From an uncultured Paracoccaceae bacterium (GTDB lineage Bacteria; Pseudomonadota; Alphaproteobacteria; Rhodobacterales; Rhodobacteraceae): a DNA stretch of 16,251 bases. This document shows, piece by piece, positions 1-7,029 of this stretch. The translations under genes were made by a program, and so were the position numbers. Below the pieces are notes generated by a model. The model was not told the DNA's origin. It ran no database searches and worked only from the letters and a program-made list of their open reading frames with translations. The DNA is taken from the NCBI GenBank assembly GCA_937132145.1, contig CAKZNY010000191.1, positions 1 to 16,251 of the forward strand. The letters run 5' to 3'. How positions within the stretch are numbered: the stretch's first letter is position 1; each line of letters opens with the position of its first letter.

Positions 1-18
1 GATCAGGGCTTTGTTCAT
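1..18 (-). CDS. Possible 5' end of a gene running off the left edge
   Basis: An ATG at 18-16 on the minus strand opens a frame (MNKALI) that leaves the window after six codons. It lies 19 bases downstream of the stop of the Lys/Pro-rich gene at 38-1336 and on the same strand, which is where the next gene of the operon would begin. The residues would suit the start of a signal peptide. There is no clear ribosome binding site (the upstream bases are AACAACGGC), so this is weak. If the element is circular, this could be the N-terminus of the (KPDP)n protein cut by the right edge, but joining the two edges directly puts the frames out of register. Confidence 0.22.
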
Positions 19-37
19 GCCGTTGTTACTGCTGTTG

Positions 38-1336
38 TTAGGTGTGCTGTTCCGTCTTTGGGTCTGGCTTTGGGTCTGGCGTTGGTTTTGGAGTTGGAAC
101 TGGCTTCGGGTCTGGCTCCGGCTTCCGGCCTGGTCCCGGTCCAATCTTTGGGTCTGGTCCCGGTCCAGTCTTTGGGTCTGGGGATGGTTGCGGTGCGATG
201 CCAGGCCCTGGGGCCGGTTGCGGGCTTGTGGTGGTCGCAGGTTTGACACCAGGTGTTGTTTGAGGCTTGTCCGCCTCATCGCCGCCCCCGATGTTTGGTT
301 TGGTGGTTGGTTGCGGTTTCTGTCCTGGGTCGGTTTGTGTAGCCGGTGCGGCCTTTGTGTCGGGCTGGCGGTATGGCTGCGTTTTGGTTTCACCAGGCAC
401 CGGTACATCGCGGGCTTCGTCGGACGCACCAATATTGGGAATTGCCCGCGGCAGCCGCAAATTCCTTGGCGAGGCTAGCCCGACTCCGACTCCGGCTATT
501 ATTGGTTTTACGATTCCACCAGGAGCGCGTATCACCTGTCCACCGGAAGCGCTTGATACCTGGGTTTTAATCGTGCGCTCGCGCGCTTTCTTGCGCTTAC
601 GGGCGTCGCTCGAAGTCTTTTTTTTGCTCGTGATTGTTTTCAACATACGCGCCCGGGATTTTTTACTCGGAGTTGACTTTTTGGGGATCCGGGAGGGTTT
701 CGGGTTCCTTGATCTCGCGACTATTGCATTGATCTGGCGCTGGACTTTGGGGCTCAATCGACCCGAGTGGGTTCGCCCTTTAACTCCCCCCCGAGCTCGC
801 CCAGCAAACGCAACCAACAACATCGCTGTCTCGCCGGCGACCAGATCCGTCAATTTCCAAAAATCTCCAACGGTTCGCAGCTTGGGTAGCCTGGTCGGTT
901 GTGCCGTCACCGGACCTGACCGTCTGGCTCCCTGACCACCTGACCTGGCCTGACTATCAATCTCGCGTTGGCGGGCCGCTTTGCCCTTCGCCGCCGGATC
1001 GGTTTTTGTTGCCTGGCGAGCTGACCCGATTTGCCGATCTATCTCGCGTCGCTGAGACTTTGAAAGGGATTTGCTGGTCGCTGATTGCCCGCCCTGGGCC
1101 GAACTGATTTGGGATGAGATCGATCGTGCCGACGCTTTTTTCTGAGCGGCCTTTGCTTTAGCGGCGGCGGTTGTCCTGGCCGCGGCTTTCCTGGCCGCCT
1201 CTTTGCGGGCTCTGAGTTTAGCGGCGGCGGTTGTCCTGGCCGCGGCTTTCCTGGCCGCCTCTTTACGGGCTCGGGTTTTTGCAGTCTCACGGAATATCGG
1301 CTGGCCGCCGCCTTCCATGTTGTCGTCGATTCCCAT
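38..1336 (-). CDS. Lys/Arg/Ala-rich basic protein with Pro-rich C-terminus
   Basis: A 432-residue protein of no family I recognise. Residues 21-60 are two nearly identical 20-residue units (core RARKEAARKAAARTTAAAK), probably a charged helix. A related REIDRQIGSA/REIDSQARSG pair occurs near residues 97-106 and 124-133. Residues 150-180 hold the only strongly hydrophobic stretch (around VAGETAMLLVAFAG). Residues 185-260 are again very Lys/Arg-rich. From about residue 320 to the end the chain is Pro-rich (PDPK, GPGP and PTPK units). The strong positive charge suggests nucleic-acid binding or an internal virion protein; this is inference. The ATG overlaps the TGA of the tail-fibre-like gene upstream in a TGATG junction, so the start is well supported. 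It is the last complete gene of the leftward structural operon in the window. Confidence 0.75.
   Translation of the reverse strand: MGIDDNMEGGGQPIFRETAKTRARKEAARKAAARTTAAAKLRARKEAARKAAARTTAAAKAKAAQKKASARSISSQISSAQGGQSATSKSLSKSQRREIDRQIGSARQATKTDPAAKGKAARQREIDSQARSGGQGARRSGPVTAQPTRLPKLRTVGDFWKLTDLVAGETAMLLVAFAGRARGGVKGRTHSGRLSPKVQRQINAIVARSRNPKPSRIPKKSTPSKKSRARMLKTITSKKKTSSDARKRKKARERTIKTQVSSASGGQVIRAPGGIVKPIIAGVGVGLASPRNLRLPRAIPNIGASDEARDVPVPGETKTQPYRQPDTKAAPATQTDPGQKPQPTTKPNIGGGDEADKPQTTPGVKPATTTSPQPAPGPGIAPQPSPDPKTGPGPDPKIGPGPGRKPEPDPKPVPTPKPTPDPKPDPKTEQHT
55..190. repeat. Low-complexity 12-bp-type Pro-rich coding repeat
   Basis: On the plus strand this reads as reiterated GGGTCTGG and GGTCCCGG units, which on the minus strand encode DPKP, GPGP and TPKP steps at the C-terminus of the 38-1336 protein. 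Codon choice and the K-P-D-P unit closely resemble the (KPDP)n array at 16166-16249. The repeat explains several long but spurious plus-strand open frames here. Confidence 0.75.
1157..1276. repeat. Tandem 60-bp direct repeat within the basic protein gene
   Basis: Two head-to-tail 60-bp units (1157-1216 and 1217-1276). The first 48 bases are identical, and the last 12 carry only a few differences. On the minus strand they encode the duplicated 20-residue Ala/Lys/Arg unit of the 38-1336 protein. The near-perfect identity at synonymous positions points to a recent duplication by slippage or unequal exchange. Confidence 0.9.
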
Positions 1337-2688
1337 CAGGGTTTTACCTTTTTGCTAACTTCGTTTTTTCGGGGCTTCGCCAGGCTATCGATCAGCCATT
1401 GCGGTTTCGATTCTGCGGTTATCACGACAGGGCGGTCGCCTGTTTTTTGGTCGATGGGGATTTCATCCCATGCCTGAGCTGTCGCGGTGGATTCAGCGAC
1501 CAACCGGGTTTGATCATCTTCCCAAGTGATTTTCGGGGTCGAATAAGTGATCGTGATCAGGTCCTGGCCGGTAAGAGTCTCGAGTGCCGACAATACAGCT
1601 TCCATGTCGATAGAAACGCACTTGCCCGAATAGTCGTTACAAGACTCGAAATACCAGGTGTCTCCATTGTGCGGGCTGATTGGAGTAACGTTTCCTGCCT
1701 CATCACGCACGAATACTTCCGCAGAGGATGCAACGTCTTTTGAGTAGATGTGGGCTTGATTTGCAATGGTGGATGGATCAGATCCAACTGTGAAACTCAA
1801 CGCCCCAGTTGAACCTAATCGCATGCGCTCAGTTGCCGTCGATGCGTTGTTAGCGGTTTTCCAAATAAAGGTACCGTCGAGTTGATTTCCAGCCGGAACC
1901 GCGTCTTGAATAAGTTGAAATACACCGGCGACACTGACGGTGTCCACTCCGTCATCAACAGCCCAGAGTGTTTCGCCAAGAATGTCGCCATTTTGAACAA
2001 TCGTGTACGTTCCGTCATAAATTGCTGCATCCCGGCTTTTTACGAACCATTGCCGAGGGCCAGTACTATCGTTGGACCACCGTCCGATAATTAACGATGA
2101 GTCCTGGTTACCTGTGCCGAGTACCTGAAATTCAGATACTGTGCCGTTCGCTGCCGCTTGGGCTGTGTGCCCGATCACTACCCCGGTACCGTTTGCCCAG
2201 AACGTATCATCGGTCACAGATATTGTGCTGCCATCGTCGGCTGTGATGCTGTCTAGGGCGATATCGGCAACATTTGTGATGTTATTGTCCGAAACCGAAA
2301 GCGACGTGCCGACGAGAGCGGTGAAAGTGCCGGCTGCGGGCGTAACCGAACCGATCATTCCGTCGATCGTGGTTGCCGTTAGAGCTCCGTTCACGTCGAA
2401 CAGTGACGCCGGCGAAGCTGTACCGATTCCTATCCGGTCGTTTCCGGAGTCGAGATACAAAAGATTGGCATTTGTATCCCCCTCGAACCGGGTATCGGAA
2501 TCGTCGCCGTCCTCGTTGACGGTGATCCCCGAGGCGAACGTTTCGTTATCTCCGACAGAGCACGATCCCGAAGCGGCCAAAGCACATGGCGTCGACCGCA
2601 GGGCGACAGCAAACAGGATCGCAAGCACCGCCAGGACCAGCGCCAGCGACGCCACGAATTTGTTTGATTGACTTAAGACAGCGGGCAT
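1336..2688 (-). CDS. Membrane-anchored tail-fibre-like surface protein
   Basis: A 450-residue secreted or anchored protein, probably a host-recognition or spike component. Starting at MPAVLSQS, residues 8-35 form a hydrophobic signal or anchor helix. The body then has the small beta-repeats typical of phage fibre proteins: RIGIGTASP, TPAAGTFTAL, NITNVADIALDSI, and later ATERMRLGSTGALSF and the segment AHIYSKDVASSAEVFVRDE followed by GNVTPISPH, a pattern common in uncultured phage fibre proteins. The C-terminal 110 residues are charged and end SKKVKP. I chose ATG 2688 because GGGAAG lies six bases upstream and the anchor follows at once; the frame is open to 2784. Its TGA overlaps the ATG of the next gene. 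A fibre module on a membrane anchor, with no tail genes nearby, suggests display on an enveloped or filamentous particle. That role is inferred. Confidence 0.8.
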   Translation of the reverse strand: MPAVLSQSNKFVASLALVLAVLAILFAVALRSTPCALAASGSCSVGDNETFASGITVNEDGDDSDTRFEGDTNANLLYLDSGNDRIGIGTASPASLFDVNGALTATTIDGMIGSVTPAAGTFTALVGTSLSVSDNNITNVADIALDSITADDGSTISVTDDTFWANGTGVVIGHTAQAAANGTVSEFQVLGTGNQDSSLIIGRWSNDSTGPRQWFVKSRDAAIYDGTYTIVQNGDILGETLWAVDDGVDTVSVAGVFQLIQDAVPAGNQLDGTFIWKTANNASTATERMRLGSTGALSFTVGSDPSTIANQAHIYSKDVASSAEVFVRDEAGNVTPISPHNGDTWYFESCNDYSGKCVSIDMEAVLSALETLTGQDLITITYSTPKITWEDDQTRLVAESTATAQAWDEIPIDQKTGDRPVVITAESKPQWLIDSLAKPRKNEVSKKVKP

Positions 2689-2728
2689 AACGATCTTCCC
2701 CAAATCCAGCCGGCGGCGCCGGCTATAA

Positions 2729-2845
2729 CTATTCCTGCGTAAACCACCACACCAGGGCTGCGAGCAATCCAAATGTGATACCAAGCCGGAGCAGGCTCGA
2801 CAGCACTTCTTTTGCCAGCCATCCCACGATTGAAAAAAGAAACAA
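2729..2845 (-). CDS. Possible 38-residue single-helix membrane peptide
   Basis: A TTG start at 2845 lies eight bases after the ribosome binding site GAGGA, which itself overlaps the stop of the upstream anchored surface protein. The peptide begins MFLFSIVGWLAKEV and ends LLAALVWWFTQE: a short amphipathic start followed by one hydrophobic helix, like small phage membrane peptides. It fills the gap between two structural genes. A competing frame in the same DNA (ATG 2852 to TAA 2673, 57 residues) has a ribosome site only two bases from its start and is less convincing. No function is assigned. Confidence 0.5.
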   Translation of the reverse strand: MFLFSIVGWLAKEVLSSLLRLGITFGLLAALVWWFTQE

Positions 2846-2856
2846 TGTTCATATCC

Positions 2857-4287
2857 TCATGCCTGTTCCTGGTGGCGAATTGAAAGCCAGCTCGCTACGA
2901 TCAAGATTGCCCATAGCAGCATCCACCAGGCCGGGATCCATCCATTGATCATCCCGATCGCCGGCGGGACGCCTCCGACGAACAGGGCCATCGGTGTGAA
3001 GCGGGTTTTCATAAACACGAACCAGGCCAGGATCATGCCGAGCCCACTCATGCCGATCGCGTACCCCATTTCACGCGGCCCTGAAACGACGGACGCGATC
3101 GGATCTGCGAAGTAGGTGTAAAACAGCCCGGCCGTGGTTTCCGAGATTGCCGCGGTAATATCCGCACCGAACGGACTGCCGAGAACGTCAGTCGTGGTCG
3201 TACCGAGCGATATTTCGTCGGCCGCTGATGTGAGTTGAACTGATCCGACAACGCCCGTAATCCCGGTTTGTGACCGTGAAAAGGTGTAGGTCATATCGAA
3301 GTTGTTAGGGCCGTAATCCTGAATCGTTCCGGTAGCTGTCGGGTTCGCCCAGGTGTCCTCAACAATCGAAAGGGCGTCAAATCCCCAGTGGGCGACGATT
3401 ACGGAATTGTTGACCAGGCGAATGTCTCGGATGATCCCGGCGCTGAGTGAGTCGCCAGATTGGAAGTCAGGCGCCGCCGCCGGTGCTGTTATCGAGGCCA
3501 GGTCGGTATCGCACGACGCTACATTCACGCCGTTCCGGTCGATAAACAGATCATTGCCGGCCGCCGCGACAAACCGCATGGTGAATAGCTGATTTACGTT
3601 GGTCCAGCTCGAGTCCCATGTGAGCAAACATGTATCGGAGTCGACTTGCGCCACGACTTTCAACACCCCGAGATCGTTATCGAGTCTCAGCCGGTAACCG
3701 TCATTCCCGCTGGTGTTGTAGTGGCCCGCCAGGATCGCATCCTGGGGAGTGGCGTCTAACAGCTCGAGTTCAACGTCCAGGGTCAGGTTGTTCGATATAT
3801 CCATAAGGACATCATCGGAAGCGTCCATATCGTCGGCACCGGTGAATAAGATTCCCTGGTTCCGCTTCTGCTCCGGCGACCCGATGTAAAACCGAACGGT
3901 TTTTGTCTGGTTGTTCGCCAGGCTCGGCAGGTGGACCCAGAACGGCGCCGTGGTACTGGTTATTTCCTGGGCGAGTACGTCGACCTCATTACTTAGCGAC
4001 CCTTGTATCGGCCGAATGTCCCACGCCCGGGAGTCGAGTTGTCCGTTTGCGATCAGGCCAGATGCGTTGAACGGCACTCGATACGCTTGATTGGTGAGCG
4101 CCCCGCCACTGCTGTTCGTAATATCTATATCGACCTGGTAGCAGAAATCGGACGGCAGGGTGTCGGAAGCGTGGGCAGATCCACAGAGGGCACCGCCACC
4201 AGGCGCGATGAAAAGCACAAGGGCAGTCGCCACCAGGGCGAGCGCCGGCCACCACCGCGTTCGTGTGAATCGCCGGACGGTGCTCAC
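2857..4287 (-). CDS. DUF2341/LamG-like anchored surface protein
   Basis: A 476-residue envelope protein. Residues 1-41 are a signal peptide: RRFTRTR, then a hydrophobic core, then GSAHASD as a plausible cleavage site. The segment from FCYQVDIDITNSSGG through RAWDIRPIQG and VRFYIGSPEQK resembles DUF2341, a beta-sandwich domain seen in surface proteins and often paired with LamG-type lectin folds. The following region (LTLDVELELL, YRLRLDNDLG, IRDIRLVN, VAHWGFD) fits such a LamG/concanavalin-like part. The last 75 residues hold three hydrophobic helices and end SIRHQEQA, so the C-terminus is membrane embedded. I chose GTG 4287 because it overlaps the upstream TGA as GTGA; the frame is open to 4464 without signal-like sequence. 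A virion spike or adhesin is the likely role, by inference from context. Confidence 0.82.
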   Translation of the reverse strand: MSTVRRFTRTRWWPALALVATALVLFIAPGGGALCGSAHASDTLPSDFCYQVDIDITNSSGGALTNQAYRVPFNASGLIANGQLDSRAWDIRPIQGSLSNEVDVLAQEITSTTAPFWVHLPSLANNQTKTVRFYIGSPEQKRNQGILFTGADDMDASDDVLMDISNNLTLDVELELLDATPQDAILAGHYNTSGNDGYRLRLDNDLGVLKVVAQVDSDTCLLTWDSSWTNVNQLFTMRFVAAAGNDLFIDRNGVNVASCDTDLASITAPAAAPDFQSGDSLSAGIIRDIRLVNNSVIVAHWGFDALSIVEDTWANPTATGTIQDYGPNNFDMTYTFSRSQTGITGVVGSVQLTSAADEISLGTTTTDVLGSPFGADITAAISETTAGLFYTYFADPIASVVSGPREMGYAIGMSGLGMILAWFVFMKTRFTPMALFVGGVPPAIGMINGWIPAWWMLLWAILIVASWLSIRHQEQA

Positions 4288-4697
4288 GGTGTCACCCGCC
4301 CGAAGATGCCGCCCAGGAAGTTCGACGCCAGGCCCGCCATCTGAATCGTGACGTGGAAAAGGTACGGAATCGAGATCAGCATAATTCCGTACCTGATCGG
4401 CTGCGTCCAACCCTCCCATATCGGAGATTGGAGCATCATCGAGCGGGCCATGAACGCGAGCCATTGCCCCGACTGTTTGGCGAACTGCCAGGTCCCTGAA
4501 ATCGGGTTAGTTGAGCCGCCGACTGTGGCCTGGTCTATCGAAACCTGTTCGGGATTCGCCACGGTATTGGCGAAGGTCTGGAAATCCGAGGTTGAGCCCG
4601 AAACGGCCGATGGCGACGATTCCAACTCAACGATAGTGGTGATCATTGCCAGCATCCCCCACAGGATGAAAAACAATGCGCTGATCTTGTAACTCAT
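4284..4697 (-). CDS. Small two-helix membrane protein
   Basis: A 137-residue protein of unknown family. Residues 6-24 form a first hydrophobic helix (ISALFFILWGMLAMITTIV). A polar Ser/Thr-rich segment follows (about 28-70), then a hydrophobic C-terminal third (RYGIMLISIPYLFHV onward to GLASNFLGGIFGRVTP). Its ATG shares a base with the upstream TGA (TGATG at 4699-4695), and its own TGA overlaps the next GTG, so it is translationally coupled on both sides. It lies between two large anchored surface proteins, the position occupied by small minor coat or assembly proteins in filamentous phages. That parallel is only positional. Confidence 0.8.
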   Translation of the reverse strand: MSYKISALFFILWGMLAMITTIVELESSPSAVSGSTSDFQTFANTVANPEQVSIDQATVGGSTNPISGTWQFAKQSGQWLAFMARSMMLQSPIWEGWTQPIRYGIMLISIPYLFHVTIQMAGLASNFLGGIFGRVTP

Positions 4698-5836
4698 CAG
4701 GTGCCGACCTTTCGCAAAATGAACATGCCGGCGATAAACGAGAGGCCGACGGCGGCGACTGCCACAACGGATACCGAAGGCCCGCGCACGAATATTCCGA
4801 TCATCGCTACCGTTACAAATCCGGCGCTCGGGATCACGTATTCACTGGTTTGCTGGAATAGCCACCAGAACACGACCCCACCGATACCGATGAAGAATAT
4901 CGTTGCCATCGCACCGCCCGAGATCCCGCCCAGTAACGCACCGATATTTACGAACGCGGTTGGAAGATTGGTCAGGGCTGCATCGGTGTCGAGAGTGTCC
5001 TGCAGCGCGACCACTGATGATGGCGTCGCGTAGGCCGTTGCAATCGTTTTATCTGAAGCCGCCTGGAATCGCTCCGGAATTATCTGGTCCATGATCGAGA
5101 GAGCTTCGACCGATAGGATCCGCCCGCCGGTTGTAATCAGATTGTTCGTGACGTAACTGTTCAGTCCCAGGCTCCGATTCGCCTCGAGTGATCGCAGATC
5201 TGCCACAAGATCGGAACCGAGCTGGGTGCGCTGGGAATCTACATCTGTCGCCGCCGCGTTCCATACAACCGGAAGGCACGAACGGGATTGGACCGTGTAA
5301 AGGCTGGCCGACGATTCGACGCAGCCGTTCACGGTCGTATCGCCCCAGGTGACCGCATGGCCGGCAGAGAGGTACGCCCCGCCGATCGAGTGATTGATTC
5401 TCGGCACCCTGGTCTGCAATTCCAGCGTTCCGGTCGAACAGTCGGCGCCGCAGTTCTGGTACAGCGTCACATACGCCGCATCGGAGGGCAGAGAGGTTTC
5501 GTTTGTTGGCTCAACCGGATCCGCAATACAGCCGCCTTTGTCGACCAGCTCGGCACACCAGGCTTCGGGTGAACCGGGTGGCGGGCTGGCGGTCGTGTAC
5601 GTCGGTAACTCGTAGCGGATCAGGCAATACAGATCCCCGGTTTCGATGATGTTTCGATAACAGTTGGCGTTATTCGTTGAGAGCGTGGGTGCCGGGCCGC
5701 CAACAGCCCGGACGTGTTCAGCCGGCGCGCCCGCGAGGGCGATGGCGATTAAAACAGTGACCGTCGCCAGGCCAAGGGCTATTCGTCCCGCCCACTGAGC
5801 GAGACTGCCAGAATATATGACTCTACGAAAAACCAT
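4697..5836 (-). CDS. Cys-rich secreted protein with C-terminal membrane helices
   Basis: About 379 residues; no family recognised. The N-terminus is a signal or anchor (RIALGLATVTVLIAIALAGA, then HVRA). The middle is an extracytoplasmic domain with many Cys residues (NCYRN, LYCLIRYE, WCAEL, GGCIAD, NCGADCS, NGCVES, SCLPV), consistent with disulfides outside the cytoplasm. The last 110 residues carry three to four hydrophobic helices and end FILRKVGT. The architecture (signal, ectodomain, C-terminal membrane bundle) matches the neighbour at 2857-4287 and suggests two components of one surface complex. The start is uncertain: the frame is open to a GTG at 5917, but the segment before ATG 5836 overlaps the small gene at 5779-5961 and does not look like a leader. 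Neither start has a good ribosome site. Confidence 0.75.
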   Translation of the reverse strand: MVFRRVIYSGSLAQWAGRIALGLATVTVLIAIALAGAPAEHVRAVGGPAPTLSTNNANCYRNIIETGDLYCLIRYELPTYTTASPPPGSPEAWCAELVDKGGCIADPVEPTNETSLPSDAAYVTLYQNCGADCSTGTLELQTRVPRINHSIGGAYLSAGHAVTWGDTTVNGCVESSASLYTVQSRSCLPVVWNAAATDVDSQRTQLGSDLVADLRSLEANRSLGLNSYVTNNLITTGGRILSVEALSIMDQIIPERFQAASDKTIATAYATPSSVVALQDTLDTDAALTNLPTAFVNIGALLGGISGGAMATIFFIGIGGVVFWWLFQQTSEYVIPSAGFVTVAMIGIFVRGPSVSVVAVAAVGLSFIAGMFILRKVGT

Positions 5837-5961
5837 ACAGATAAAATCAGGGCGAGCCCAAAAGTACCGATGTTTAGTAAAGGGTCGCCGGTTGTGGACA
5901 CATCGAAGAAAAGCCACCAGAGAAATATTGATGCGATCGCTATAAACGCCGGAAGAAACAT
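5779..5961 (-). CDS. 60-residue two-helix membrane protein
   Basis: A tiny hydrophobic protein with helices at about residues 2-20 (FLPAFIAIASIFLWWLFFD) and 30-53 (NIGTFGLALILSVWFFVES), a short polar loop (STTGDP) and a charged tail, SGRDE. It follows a strong stem-loop that separates it from the two coat-like genes upstream. Its last 58 bases overlap the preferred start region of the next gene. There is no recognisable ribosome site before the ATG (bases GTTTAAAAA). It could be a minor coat protein or holin-like; nothing in the sequence decides this. Confidence 0.65.
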   Translation of the reverse strand: MFLPAFIAIASIFLWWLFFDVSTTGDPLLNIGTFGLALILSVWFFVESYILAVSLSGRDE

Positions 5962-5978
5962 TTTTTAAACGCGGTGAT

Positions 5979-6006
5979 CCGGCACGGCGCTAATGTGCCG
6001 TGCCGG
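5979..6006 (-). promoter_or_regulatory. Strong stem-loop after the coat-like genes
   Basis: A perfect 10-bp inverted repeat, CCGGCACGGC and GCCGTGCCGG, with an 8-base loop lies in the 77-base gap between the second coat-like gene and the 60-residue gene. No T-run follows immediately on either strand, so it is not a textbook intrinsic terminator. Its position could let it attenuate transcription or stabilise the upstream mRNA. That would make the small coat-like proteins far more abundant than the large surface proteins, as happens at the central terminator of filamentous phages. The role is inferred. Confidence 0.7.
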
Positions 6007-6038
6007 ATTGGTGAACCAGTTGACGTTTTCGCGGGTGG

Positions 6039-6245
6039 TTAGCCGCGGGTCTTGAGAAACCACAACAGAAGGCCAATCGGGGCAAATCCCAGAACGAGCT
6101 GGGAAATGTCTATGGCGCTCTGGAAGTTCGAGCTCGCGCCGGAAGTTCCCCGGGCCTCTACGAGATTGGTCTCCATTATGGGGAGAGCAATCATCAGAAT
6201 GACCACTGCGATTACCGCTAGGATAATGCCATTCGGTTTGTCCAT
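6039..6245 (-). CDS. Coat-like 68-residue hydrophobic protein (copy 2)
   Basis: A hydrophobic segment at residues 6-24 (GIILAVIAVVILMIALPIM) leads into ETNLVEARGTSG and a short polar stretch. A second hydrophobic helix (about 45-64) follows, with a basic end, LKTRG. The plan matches its neighbour at 6270-6491 (MD start, helix, MP/LP, acidic-polar linker, helix, basic tail), so the two look like diverged duplicates. The size and the acidic-linker/helix/basic-tail order resemble filamentous-phage major coat proteins if the first helix is a cleaved leader. Otherwise it is a two-helix coat protein of the kind seen in membrane-containing or spindle-shaped viruses. The start is well placed: GAGG lies six bases before the ATG. 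Confidence 0.78.
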   Translation of the reverse strand: MDKPNGIILAVIAVVILMIALPIMETNLVEARGTSGASSNFQSAIDISQLVLGFAPIGLLLWFLKTRG

Positions 6246-6269
6246 ATAAAGCCTCGCATTTGCTTGTTG

Positions 6270-6491
6270 TCATCGCCTGTACCCCACGACTAGGATCCCG
6301 GCGAATACGGCCAGAAGGCCGAATCCGAATATCGCCTGGACGTTATTGATCGATAGATCGAGTCCTGTTGATATTCCGGTTGCCGTTGCCCTGGTGGTTT
6401 GCAGGTTTTCCAAGATCGTTGGCATGGCCAGGGTGAATAACATCGCCCCGAGCACGATCACGATCAATATCAAACCTACGCGTGGATCCAT
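6270..6491 (-). CDS. Coat-like 73-residue hydrophobic protein (copy 1)
   Basis: First gene of the leftward structural operon. Residues 5-23 (VGLILIVIVLGAMLFTLAM) form one hydrophobic helix. The linker PTILENLQTTRATATG leads to a second helix (about 49-70, starting NNVQAIFGFG), and the chain ends VVGYRR. If cleaved near LAMP, the mature chain would be about 50 residues with a polar front, one membrane helix and a basic tail, the classic size and plan of an inovirus major coat protein. However, the leader lacks the usual strong N-terminal positive charge. It is probably a virion structural protein, judged from its size, duplication, first position and following stem-loop. The ribosome site is weak (AGG nine bases upstream). 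Confidence 0.75.
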   Translation of the reverse strand: MDPRVGLILIVIVLGAMLFTLAMPTILENLQTTRATATGISTGLDLSINNVQAIFGFGLLAVFAGILVVGYRR

Positions 6492-6606
6492 GCTGAAAGC
6501 CTAAGCGACATACATATGGTGGTCGCGGCAGTGGGGGCCTCTACAGTTGGTGGAAAGCACTAAGCCCCTTATGGCCTATTTAATAACTCAGCATTGAAGG
6601 TCTGTA
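6492..6606. promoter_or_regulatory. Divergent intergenic region between the two large operons
   Basis: A 115-base gap separates the leftward coat operon from the rightward ATPase operon and must hold at least one promoter in each direction. I see an AT-rich TATTTAATAA at about 6578-6587, about 20 bases before the rightward TTG start, and GAAGG at 6596-6600 as that gene's ribosome site. No -35/-10 pair with good spacing could be chosen on either strand. A small TAAG-CCC-CTTA palindrome lies at about 6561-6571. Confidence 0.5.
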
Positions 6607-7029
6607 TTGCCTGATTCATCACCTCGATTACCTGTACGGGTCAAAGATGGGTTCACAGGGATGGGGGCTGAAGAACATTCGCTGGTCACCCAGGCTGACA
6701 AGGCGCTTACACCGGCACCGAACGACCCGCTCATTAAGCTGGTGACCGGCGGCAGAACACCGCCGGAATTAGGGCCGGACCTGGCGTATGCCCTCGCTGA
6801 TTCGTTCTCGGACGGAATCGAGATCGAGGGGTTCCCTCAAATAAAAGGCATGTCCTATATGGGGCACGTCGCCGTTTCTACGTCCATGACCCTCATTTCA
6901 GTGAACGGGGAATCTCGAAAAGAAAAGGTCCAGGTATTCACCGGGTTTATTGGCAACGTCCGGAGGGGTTTGCGATCGGCGTTTGGCCGCGGATCCTATG
7001 ACCACGATTTTGAGGACGGTGTTAAATGA
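6607..7029 (+). CDS. Unknown soluble protein, first gene of ATPase operon
   Basis: A 140-residue protein with no membrane helix and no family I recognise. The N-terminal half is Pro-rich and acidic (PAPNDPLIKLVTGGRTPPEL). The second half looks folded and beta-rich (YMGHVAVSTSMTLISVNGES, EKVQVFTGFIGNVRRG) and ends with a charged tail, SYDHDFEDGVK. The TTG start at 6607 has GAAGG six bases upstream, so the start is supported; an ATG at 6661 is the alternative. Its TGA overlaps the ATG of the next gene (ATGA), so it is coupled to the two membrane proteins and the ATPase. It may belong to the same assembly machine. Confidence 0.75.
   Translation: MPDSSPRLPVRVKDGFTGMGAEEHSLVTQADKALTPAPNDPLIKLVTGGRTPPELGPDLAYALADSFSDGIEIEGFPQIKGMSYMGHVAVSTSMTLISVNGESRKEKVQVFTGFIGNVRRGLRSAFGRGSYDHDFEDGVK

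Noticed and set aside
11..935. Long plus-strand open frames across the Pro-rich and basic coding region
   Set aside because: They are low-complexity Trp/Leu/Gly-rich translations of repeats that belong to the minus-strand gene at 38-1336, which has coupled starts and stops with its neighbours.
2673..2852. 57-codon frame starting at ATG 2852
   Set aside because: Its ribosome site would be only two bases from the start and its end overlaps the next gene. The 38-codon frame at 2729-2845 has ideal spacing and a better membrane-helix profile.
5965..6273. 102-codon minus-strand frame over the 68-residue coat-like gene
   Set aside because: It covers the same DNA in another frame, runs through the stem-loop and has a composition unlike a folded protein. 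The 68-residue frame has a correctly spaced GAGG site.
6578..6587. TATTTAATAA as an archaeal TATA box
   Set aside because: The gene downstream has a standard GAAGG ribosome site, and other promoters in the window are of bacterial -35/-10 type. A bacterial host is favoured, though this box alone cannot decide.
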